The notes beneath the pieces were generated by a model. The model saw only the letters and a program-made list of their open reading frames with translations. It did no database searches and had not been told where the DNA came from. A DNA stretch of 24,195 nucleotides, from positions 1 to 24,195 of the IMG/VR virus record IMGVR_UViG_3300030430_000187; one strand, 5' to 3'. This document shows, piece after piece, positions 1 through 6,174 of this stretch (its first letter is position 1; each line of letters begins with the position of its first letter). The position numbers and the translations under genes are program-made. Source of the stretch: a virus.

Positions 1-648
1 GACTGCGAGTTGATCTGGATTACGGAGGGTCGCAACCCCTGGGAAGTGTTCAGAGATGAGCGGTTCTTGGGCAACAGTCGGTTTGACCCATGCTCAAAGA
101 TCTTGAAGCGTCTTCCGGCCCAGCGTTGGGTCAAGAAGAACTATCCAGATCCCGAAAGCTGTCGGCTCTACCTTGGGTTGAACCACGATGAAGAGCATCG
201 GCTGACTCGTTCCAAAAGGTACTGGCTTCCTTATCAAGTTGAGAGTCCTTTGATGGAGCCTCCGTTCCTTGGCAAGGATGACATGATCTCTCAGCTCAGA
301 GAACTCGGGATACTTGTTCCTGAACTCTATGAGGTCGGGTTCCCACACAACAACTGCGGAGGGTTCTGCATCAAAGCCGGTCAGGCCCACTTTCGGAATC
401 TACTCCGAGTGTTCCCAGAGAAGTACAAGGAGTGTGAAGAGAAAGAACAGGAGATGCGAGACCTTCTTGGTCGGGATGTAACGATCCTTCGTGAGCAAGT
501 GAAGGGAGAGAAGAGAACCCTTACTCTCAAAGTTCTGAGAGAGCGTGAATTGAAGGACTGTGACCTGTTTGATTGGGGAGGTTGCGGTTGCTTTGGCGAG
601 ATCCCCGATGATGAAGACATGATGAATCAAAAAGAAGAGGACGAGTAA
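1..648 (+). CDS. PAPS reductase-like / adenine nucleotide alpha-hydrolase family protein, 5'-truncated
   Basis: The frame is open from base 1, so this is the C-terminal part (215 codons) of a gene whose start and PP-loop (SGGxDS-type) ATP site lie upstream of the window. The visible part has the cysteine pattern I associate with phage PAPS-reductase-like proteins: a PCSKILKR segment (Cys at 91-93), PHNNCGGFCIKAGQAHF (Cys at 355-357 and 367-369), and a C-terminal WGGCGCF. A LGLNHDEEHRL segment sits between them. The family binds ATP or PAPS and is used for sulfur assimilation or nucleobase/tRNA modification. The substrate here is unknown, and the cysteine sets may bind metal or an Fe-S cluster (inference). 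It precedes the RNA polymerase, where T7 carries early genes, so it may be an early auxiliary metabolic or modification gene. Family assignment is from motif memory, without a database search. Confidence 0.72.
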   Translation, partial: DCELIWITEGRNPWEVFRDERFLGNSRFDPCSKILKRLPAQRWVKKNYPDPESCRLYLGLNHDEEHRLTRSKRYWLPYQVESPLMEPPFLGKDDMISQLRELGILVPELYEVGFPHNNCGGFCIKAGQAHFRNLLRVFPEKYKECEEKEQEMRDLLGRDVTILREQVKGEKRTLTLKVLRERELKDCDLFDWGGCGCFGEIPDDEDMMNQKEEDE

Positions 649-761
649 TGACAAAGAAGGAAGCTATTGAATTGAGAGACCGGATCTGTAAGCAGATAAA
701 CGAGCTGCAAAAGATTGCCGATCTTCTTCACTACTACGCGACCAAAGAAATTCCTCAGTGA
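648..761 (+). CDS. Small charged/helical protein, 37 aa, unknown function
   Basis: ATG at 648 shares its A with the TAA of the preceding gene, and an AGAGG Shine-Dalgarno lies 7 nt upstream. The ORF ends with TGA at 759-761, one base before the RNA polymerase ATG at 763. The 37-residue product begins MTKKEAIELRDRI and has evenly spaced Leu/Ile and charged residues, so it probably forms one amphipathic helix or short coiled coil. The snug fit between two genes and the ribosome-binding site are the only evidence. It may also couple translation of the polymerase, which has no clear ribosome-binding site of its own. I do not recognise a family. Confidence 0.5.
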   Translation: MTKKEAIELRDRICKQINELQKIADLLHYYATKEIPQ

Positions 762-762
762 T

Positions 763-3156
763 ATGAGCAAACAACTTGACGCTGAGAAAAAGATGCTTGA
801 TGCAGGTAAGGAACGCTACTGGCGTAATTACCGTAAGTCACAAGCCGCTGGCATGGAAGCCAACACGCCTGTAGGACGCAGGCTTCTCGCTGAGTCGGTC
901 ACCAAACTTACGGATGGTATCGATCAGTGGAAACGTCAAGCGTCCAAAGCACCCGGGGTCCGACACAGGGCCTTGGAGTACATCGAGCAGCTCCCTTCAA
1001 AGGTTGTTGCGGCGATTACTGCACGATCCGTCATTGACTCGATCAGTCATGGCAAGAAGCTGACCAGATCAGCGATGACTGTTGCGAGGCTACTGCAAGA
1101 CGAACTCTTGTTTATGAACCTTCGCAAACAGGAGCCTGACTTTTGGCGGCTGACTCAGATGAACCGCCAGAAAGCATTGAAGTCAGGGCCTCAGTACCAC
1201 GCCGACTTCATCAAGCGGGCAGCAAAGCACTCGGACATCATGTTCCCCAAGTGGCCCCAGCGTGACTCTTTGTCTGTTGGGATCGTCTGCGTTGAATTGA
1301 TGAGGCAACACACGGGGATCATTGAGATCAACCAAAGGCGTGGCTTCGATGGCAAGACCATCACGGTTGTCCAGGCGACTGATGAGATGCTTGAGTGGAT
1401 GCGTAAGTCCCATGAGTTCAGCGAGGTCTTGAACCCCGTGTTCATGCCAACTGTTGAAACTCCACGGGACTGGAAGAGTGTCTACGTTGGGGGCTATCAC
1501 GGCGATATGTGGAAGCCTCGGCCCTTGGTCAAGACTCACGACCGTGCGTTACTCAAAGAGCTTGATGGGATTCCAATGCCAAACGTCTACGAGGCGGTCA
1601 ACATTGTTCAACGCACCGGCTGGAAGATGAACCCTTACATCTATGAGACCATGAAGTTGGCTTGGGAGTCTGGGGCATCTTTGGGTGACCTTCCGCCTTG
1701 TGAGGATGAGCCGATCCCAGATAAGCCGGATGACATCAAGACCAACAAAGAGTCTCGTCGTGAATACTGCCGGATGGCTGCGTCGATTCACAAAGAGAAT
1801 GAGTCAAACCAAAGCAAGCGTCTTCAACTCGTCAAAGCACTCCAACTCTGCAACGAGTACGAGGGCAAGCGTATGGGCTTCCCCCACCAGTTTGACTTCC
1901 GGGGCCGTATGTACCCCATGCCTTACTTTCTGCAACCTCAGGGGACCAGTTGGGCAAAGGCCCTGCTTTTGTTTGACAAGGGATCTGAGATGACTGAGGA
2001 AGATCATGTCTCGTGGCTCGCCATCGCGGGGGCCAACCGTTGGGGACATGACAAGAAGCCTTTCCACGAACGAATCCAATGGATTCACTCAAACACTGAA
2101 TGGATAGAAGACTGTGCCAAAGACCCACTCGAATACTCGTCATGGACCAAAGCAGACGAACCCTGGGAGTTCCTCGCGTTCTGCCACGAATGGACCCAAT
2201 TCAAACGGAAGGGGTTTGGGTTCACCACAACGCTCCCCTGCTCTCAGGATGGAACTTGTAATGGAATCCAAGTACTCAGTCTCGCGAGGCTAGATGAAGT
2301 CGGAGCCTATGCCACCAACTGTATGCCTTGCGATTCACCTCAGGACATCTATGGGATCGTCGCTGAGAAGGTGGTGGCAAAGGTCATGCAGTCAACCCAT
2401 GAGTTTGCCATCGGTTGGCAGCAGTTAGAGATCAACAGGTCTCTGGTCAAAAGGCCCGTGATGACGCTCCCCTATGGGGTGACCCTATTCAAGGTCAAGC
2501 AGTATCTGTCCGATCACCTCCGGTCTGAGATAAAGAAGGGGATGCACAATCCTTTTGGTGATGAGATCCGGAGACCTACCGCATGGCTTGGGAATCTGGT
2601 CTGGGACTGCATCAAGGACACGGTATCTGGGGCCGTTGAGATCATGGACTGGCTCAAGGAGTGTGTCACCATCTCGATCAAGCATGGGGTTCCTCTTCGC
2701 TGGGTCACAAGCGATGGCTTCTTGGTCAAGCAAGCCTACGAATCTTTGGATCGGTTTACGGTGAAGACCTGTATAGGTCAGGTGACCCGACAGCAGCGTC
2801 TTCGGGCGGAGACCGGTGAGCTATCCCTTCGACGGAATGTCAATGGAATCACAGCAAATTGGACTCATGCTTGGGATGGCACGCTCAATCGGACCTCGAT
2901 TCGGTATGCAAATCACAACGGAGTGACAGAGGTTGGCAGTGTGCATGACGCACTCTCCACCGATTGCACCAAATCCGCTATATTGGCCTCAAGTATCCGA
3001 GAGGCTGCTATCGATATATTCAGTGAGGATCTCTTGGATAAGTTCCGCCGAGATCAAGAAATTTTCCTTCCGGTTGGTGTTACTCTGCCGGAACCACCAT
3101 CACGGGGCAACCTCGATCTCAATGTCCTTCGGGATGCCCCATACTTCTTTAATTGA
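763..3156 (+). CDS. 1: T7-type single-subunit DNA-directed RNA polymerase (gp1-like)
   Basis: A 797-residue phage RNA polymerase (T7 gp1 has 883), which would transcribe the middle and late genes from phage promoters. All three catalytic motifs are present. Motif A is DGTCNGIQ with Asp496 (T7 Asp537). Motif B is RSLVKRPVMTLPYG with Arg559, Lys563 and Tyr571, at the same spacing as T7 R627/K631/Y639. Motif C is VHDALST with Asp729 (T7 Asp812; the T7 HDS is HDA here). The DFRGRMYP segment matches the T7 DWRGR region. The C-terminus GNLDLNVLRDAPYFFN parallels T7 GNLNLRDILESDFAFA. I chose ATG 763 because the in-frame TTG at 715 lies inside the small upstream ORF. The deficit of about 85 residues relative to T7 falls mostly before the catalytic core, so promoter recognition probably differs. 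Confidence 0.97.
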   Translation: MSKQLDAEKKMLDAGKERYWRNYRKSQAAGMEANTPVGRRLLAESVTKLTDGIDQWKRQASKAPGVRHRALEYIEQLPSKVVAAITARSVIDSISHGKKLTRSAMTVARLLQDELLFMNLRKQEPDFWRLTQMNRQKALKSGPQYHADFIKRAAKHSDIMFPKWPQRDSLSVGIVCVELMRQHTGIIEINQRRGFDGKTITVVQATDEMLEWMRKSHEFSEVLNPVFMPTVETPRDWKSVYVGGYHGDMWKPRPLVKTHDRALLKELDGIPMPNVYEAVNIVQRTGWKMNPYIYETMKLAWESGASLGDLPPCEDEPIPDKPDDIKTNKESRREYCRMAASIHKENESNQSKRLQLVKALQLCNEYEGKRMGFPHQFDFRGRMYPMPYFLQPQGTSWAKALLLFDKGSEMTEEDHVSWLAIAGANRWGHDKKPFHERIQWIHSNTEWIEDCAKDPLEYSSWTKADEPWEFLAFCHEWTQFKRKGFGFTTTLPCSQDGTCNGIQVLSLARLDEVGAYATNCMPCDSPQDIYGIVAEKVVAKVMQSTHEFAIGWQQLEINRSLVKRPVMTLPYGVTLFKVKQYLSDHLRSEIKKGMHNPFGDEIRRPTAWLGNLVWDCIKDTVSGAVEIMDWLKECVTISIKHGVPLRWVTSDGFLVKQAYESLDRFTVKTCIGQVTRQQRLRAETGELSLRRNVNGITANWTHAWDGTLNRTSIRYANHNGVTEVGSVHDALSTDCTKSAILASSIREAAIDIFSEDLLDKFRRDQEIFLPVGVTLPEPPSRGNLDLNVLRDAPYFFN

Positions 3157-3160
3157 ATCC

Positions 3161-3168
3161 AGAGGAGG
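3161..3168 (+). promoter_or_regulatory. Strong Shine-Dalgarno for the ssDNA-binding protein gene
   Basis: AGAGGAGG lies 8 nt before the ATG at 3177. It fixes that start over the in-frame upstream ATG near 3153, which overlaps the RNA polymerase stop. A strong site suits a protein needed in stoichiometric amounts. Confidence 0.75.
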
Positions 3169-3176
3169 ATTCCAAC

Positions 3177-3800
3177 ATGGACAGCGTAAAACTCATCTCA
3201 CCGTTTGGTGTTGCGGTTTATCCCAAACTGAACGAACCAGAAACCCGATTCGATCCTGATGGCGTGTACGAATGCCGCCTGCGTCTCAGTGAAGAGGATG
3301 CAAAGCCTTTTGTGTCGGAGCTTGAAAAGATCCATAAGGAGGCTTACAAGTTCAACTGCAAGGCCCAGAAGAAGCAGAAGCTCAAAACTGCTGACCTCCC
3401 GGTCAAGCCTGTGGTTGATGACGATACTGGCGAAGAAACTGGCGAAGTTGAAATAAAGTTCAAGTTGAACGCCAAGGTCACAACAAAGAGTGGTAAGTCT
3501 TGGGAGCAACGCCCCAAACTTTTCGACTCAAAAAATCAACCGCTCCAAGAGCGGATCGGCGGCGGGTCGGTGGTTCGTATTCAAACAGAGGTTCGCCCTT
3601 GGTTTGTTCCCACTCTTGGAGTTGGGATTACTCTTCGTATCGGGGCCGTTCAGGTCCAAGAGCTAAAGCAGTCCATGGGTGGCGACACCGGGTCTGACTT
3701 TGGATTCGGTGAAGTCGAAGGGTTCCAGGCAAGCACCTTTGAAACAACTGAATCAAAGTCAGAAGATACTGAAGGCTCTAACTCAGACTTCGACTTCTGA
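3177..3800 (+). CDS. 2.5: Single-stranded DNA-binding protein, T7 gp2.5-like
   Basis: A 207-residue protein (T7 gp2.5 has 232) directly after the RNA polymerase, the T7 position of gene 2.5. The central part is beta-rich and basic, as expected for an OB fold, including PWFVPTLGVGITLRIGAVQV near residues 140-160. The last 50 residues are Gly/Ser/Asp/Glu-rich and end SNSDFDF. In T7 the acidic tail with its terminal phenylalanine mediates contact with DNA polymerase and primase-helicase and competes with DNA for the binding cleft, so the same role is inferred here. The product would coat ssDNA at the fork and promote annealing and recombination. Its stop overlaps the RusA start (TGATG). Confidence 0.9.
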   Translation: MDSVKLISPFGVAVYPKLNEPETRFDPDGVYECRLRLSEEDAKPFVSELEKIHKEAYKFNCKAQKKQKLKTADLPVKPVVDDDTGEETGEVEIKFKLNAKVTTKSGKSWEQRPKLFDSKNQPLQERIGGGSVVRIQTEVRPWFVPTLGVGITLRIGAVQVQELKQSMGGDTGSDFGFGEVEGFQASTFETTESKSEDTEGSNSDFDF

Positions 3801-4174
3801 TGCAAATCACTTTTCCTGTCCCGCCAGTCCCAGCGTCCCGTCCCCGTGTAACTCGCTGGGGGGTTTACTACGGAAAGAAATACACTTCTTTTCGGAAAGA
3901 ACTCAAGGCAATACTCCCAGACCTACTGGCGGGCAGGGAAAGCTTTCCGGTCAAAGGCCCGATCTCAGTAAAGATTATCTTTCACTGCCATAAGCCTAAG
4001 ACTTCAAAACTCAACGAGCCTCGCGGCGACATTGACAACTACATCAAGGCCATCCTTGATTCGTGTAACGGTTTGGTCTGGGACGATGATGATCAGATCG
4101 TGAGAATCAATGCCTGTAAGTTGTTTGCAGACGGCTGCGATCCCAAGATCGAGATGTGGGTTGATGACAAATGA
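3800..4174 (+). CDS. rusA: RusA-like Holliday junction resolvase
   Basis: A 124-residue protein of RusA size. It carries the RusA active-site block: Asp77 and Asp79 in GDIDNYIK, Lys83, and Asp98 at the end of a WDDDD run. The spacing (Asp, +2, +6 Lys, +21 Asp) equals E. coli RusA D70/D72/K76/D91. The N-terminal PVPASRPRV segment is also typical of the family. RusA is a metal-dependent dimeric nuclease that cuts four-way junctions. It occupies the slot of the unrelated T7 gene 3 endonuclease I and would resolve recombination or replication intermediates before packaging. Its ATG overlaps the upstream stop (TGATG) with no clear Shine-Dalgarno, so translation is probably coupled. The 3' end overlaps the helicase start by 11 nt. 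Confidence 0.93.
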   Translation: MQITFPVPPVPASRPRVTRWGVYYGKKYTSFRKELKAILPDLLAGRESFPVKGPISVKIIFHCHKPKTSKLNEPRGDIDNYIKAILDSCNGLVWDDDDQIVRINACKLFADGCDPKIEMWVDDK

Positions 4175-5780
4175 ATCTGAATTTCTAAAGCACATACCCT
4201 GCGAGTCCTGCGGTTCATCTGATGGCAACTCGTTGTACAGCGATGGTCACACCTATTGCTTTGTGTGCGACACTTACAAGCCCGGTGACGGGCAGGAGGA
4301 TATTTTGACCAACGATCAGCCAAAGGGACTTGGCCTTGTAAAACATGAGACACGCCCGCTGAAGAAGAGGGGCATCAATGAAGAAACCTGTCGCAAGCTG
4401 CGGTACGGGATCGGTGAATATCAAGGCAACAATGTCCATGTCGCTGACTACTGCGACGAGCGTGGGCATGTGGTTGCCCAGAAGGTTCGCTTTGCTGACA
4501 AGAACTTTGTCATGCTTGGCGACTCCAAGAAAGCCGGTCTCTGGTGTCAACATCTTTGGAAAGATGGCGGTCGCAAAGTGATCGTCACCGAGGGGGAGAT
4601 TGACTGTTTGACCGTGAGTCAACTTCAGGGCAACAAATGGCCTGTCGTGTCTCTGCCATCAGGAGCCGCTGGTGCAAAGCGGGCCGTACAGAAATCAATC
4701 GAATGGCTTGAAAAGTTTGAAGAGGTTGTCTTCTGTTTTGACAATGACGATGCAGGACGAAAAGCCTCAGAGCAATGCGCCATGTTGATGTCCCCCGGTA
4801 AGGCCAAGGTTGTGACCCTCCCCCTGAAGGATGCAAGTGACATGATGGTCGCAGGCAAAAGCAAGGAGTTGATGGACTCCATCTGGCAGGCAAAGACCTT
4901 TCGACCTGATGGAATTGTGCCAGGTGACGAGCTGTGGGAGATCATTACTTCAAAGGATGACACGGTGTCTGCCCCGTACCCATACGACGGTATGAACGAG
5001 AAAACCGGAGGAATCCGAAAGAGAGAGCTTGTAACTTTTACTGCTGGAACCGGGATCGGTAAGTCTGCGTTCTGCCGAGAGATTGCTCATCACCTGTTAA
5101 CTATGGGCCATACCGTTGGTTACATCGCTTTGGAGGAGTCAGTAAAGCGTACGGCCCAAGGAATCCTCAGTATTGATCTAAACGAACCAGTCCACCGATG
5201 CGATGAGATTGATGAGAAGAAACTCAAAGATGCATTTAAGAAGACTCTCGGATCGGGACGATGTTACCTTTACGATCACTTCGGCTCAATCGATTGTGAC
5301 TCACTGCTGAGCCGAATCAAATACATGGCAGTGGGTCTTGGACTGGACTTTGTGATTCTCGATCACTTGTCCATCGTCGTGTCCGGCTTGGAGGGCGGCG
5401 ACGAACGTAGGACGATTGACCAAGCAATGACCCGTCTTCGTTCTTTGGTGGAGCAGACGGGTATTGGTATGGTGCTTGTATCGCACCTAAGGAGGCCAGA
5501 TGGCAAAGCTCATGAAGAAGGTGGACAAACCTCACTCTCGCAACTCAGGGGGAGTGCTGGTATTGCTCAATTGTCTGATATGGTTGTTGGTTTGGAGCGA
5601 GATCAGCAGGGCGAACATCCAAATATCACAACTGTCCGCATACTTAAAAACAGATGGAGTGGAGATACCGGAGAAGCCTGTTACGTTCAATATGACAAGG
5701 ACACCGGTAGACTCTCCGAAACCAGCAAAGATTTCTCCACAGTCGAAAGCACAGGAGGCTACGACGATGTGCCCTTCTGA
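4164..5780 (+). CDS. 4: Bifunctional DNA primase-helicase, T7 gp4-like
   Basis: A 538-residue replicative primase-helicase (T7 gp4A has 566). The N-terminal zinc finger has Cys13/Cys16/Cys32/Cys35. The TOPRIM primase site has Glu143 in TEGEID and Asp193/Asp195 in FDNDD, with spacings identical to T7 E157/D207/D209. The RecA-type helicase has Walker A GTGIGKS at 295-301 (Lys300) and Walker B VILDH with Asp400. Motifs SHLRRP, LRGSAGIAQLSD and LKNRWSGDTG follow. The C-terminus GGYDDVPF is acidic with a terminal Phe, like the T7 helicase tail that docks on gp5 polymerase. ATG 4164 gives the zinc finger its normal distance from the N-terminus; an in-frame start at 4110 would overlap RusA much more. 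The last 281 nt also contain an open second frame with its own ribosome-binding sites (see 5500-5766). Confidence 0.96.
   Translation: MTNESEFLKHIPCESCGSSDGNSLYSDGHTYCFVCDTYKPGDGQEDILTNDQPKGLGLVKHETRPLKKRGINEETCRKLRYGIGEYQGNNVHVADYCDERGHVVAQKVRFADKNFVMLGDSKKAGLWCQHLWKDGGRKVIVTEGEIDCLTVSQLQGNKWPVVSLPSGAAGAKRAVQKSIEWLEKFEEVVFCFDNDDAGRKASEQCAMLMSPGKAKVVTLPLKDASDMMVAGKSKELMDSIWQAKTFRPDGIVPGDELWEIITSKDDTVSAPYPYDGMNEKTGGIRKRELVTFTAGTGIGKSAFCREIAHHLLTMGHTVGYIALEESVKRTAQGILSIDLNEPVHRCDEIDEKKLKDAFKKTLGSGRCYLYDHFGSIDCDSLLSRIKYMAVGLGLDFVILDHLSIVVSGLEGGDERRTIDQAMTRLRSLVEQTGIGMVLVSHLRRPDGKAHEEGGQTSLSQLRGSAGIAQLSDMVVGLERDQQGEHPNITTVRILKNRWSGDTGEACYVQYDKDTGRLSETSKDFSTVESTGGYDDVPF
5488..5499 (+). promoter_or_regulatory. 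Perfect Shine-Dalgarno inside the helicase gene, before an alternative endolysin start
   Basis: TAAGGAGG at 5488-5495 precedes ATG 5500 by 4 nt (CCAG). It is made from the helicase codons for Leu-Arg-Arg in the SHLRRP motif. TAA 5488-5490 is also the in-frame stop that closes the +1 frame upstream, so ATG 5500 is the first possible start of that frame. Whether ribosomes use it is unproven; a spacing of 4 nt is slightly short. Confidence 0.4.
5500..5766 (+). other. Possible N-terminal export/anchor extension of the endolysin, nested in the helicase gene
   Basis: These 89 codons are in frame with the lysozyme-like gene and overlap the helicase in the +1 frame. The residues have the architecture of a secretion signal. 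There is a basic n-region (Lys3, Lys6, Lys7, Lys10, Arg14), a hydrophobic core GGVLVLLNCLIWLLVW at 17-32, and a polar SEISRA at 33-38 that could be a signal-peptidase site after Ala38. A Pro/Ser/Thr/Lys-rich linker then leads to the catalytic domain, which starts at Met90. If translated from 5500, the enzyme could be exported by Sec or act as a signal-anchor-release endolysin. The alternative is a chance open frame read across conserved helicase codons. The ribosome-binding site plus ordered signal features favour function, but nothing here proves it. Confidence 0.42.
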
Positions 5781-6174
5781 ACAAGAGTTGTTCTTTGATG
5801 CGATTCGATTGGTTGAGACCGGAGGTCACCCAGATCCCAACAATGCAGTTGGGGCCGCTGGTGAGCTGGGCGCATATCAAATAACCGAGCCTTATTGGTT
5901 GGACGCGGTTGAACACCGCCCAGAACTTCGACAGAACGGCGAGACTTTCGACAATGTTCGAGATCCTATCTATGCCAAGAAGATTGTCATGTCATACATT
6001 GACAGGTATGAGCCGGACAACTTTGAGATCGAGCATTGGGCACGCCTTCACAATTCAGGCCCACGTTGGAGAAGAAAGAAGCATCTGACTGAAGCGTATT
6101 GGTCGAAGGTTTTTGAGCATGTTGATAACTGGCAGCAAGACTATTGGGACAATTCAAGAGCGAGGGTCCAATGA
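5767..6174 (+). CDS. Endolysin-like muramidase resembling i-type (destabilase) lysozymes
   Basis: The conservative start ATG 5767 follows AGGAGG (5753-5758) by 8 nt and gives 135 residues. Motifs in order are AIRLVETGG with candidate catalytic Glu17, GELGAYQITEPYWLDA at 32-47, a VRDPIYA helix, YIDRYEP, and ARLHNSGP at 92-99 followed by YWSKV. This order (Glu near the start, YQI-x3-YW, then R-x-HNGGP) is what I know from i-type lysozymes, but the many cysteines of the animal enzymes are absent, as expected for a cytoplasm-made phage enzyme. It would cut peptidoglycan glycan strands at lysis. It stands between gp4- and gp5-like genes, near where T7 keeps its unrelated amidase gene 3.5. Its stop overlaps the polymerase start (ATGA). 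A longer form from 5500 is possible. Confidence 0.78.
   Translation: MCPSEQELFFDAIRLVETGGHPDPNNAVGAAGELGAYQITEPYWLDAVEHRPELRQNGETFDNVRDPIYAKKIVMSYIDRYEPDNFEIEHWARLHNSGPRWRRKKHLTEAYWSKVFEHVDNWQQDYWDNSRARVQ

Noticed and set aside
715-762. Extended RNA polymerase start at TTG 715
   Set aside because: Weak start codon inside the 37-aa ORF; ATG 763 is better and fits the stop/start coupling.
2765-2790. TATAGG-containing T7-promoter-like string
   Set aside because: Lies within conserved RNA polymerase coding sequence and lacks the upstream CACT-type core.
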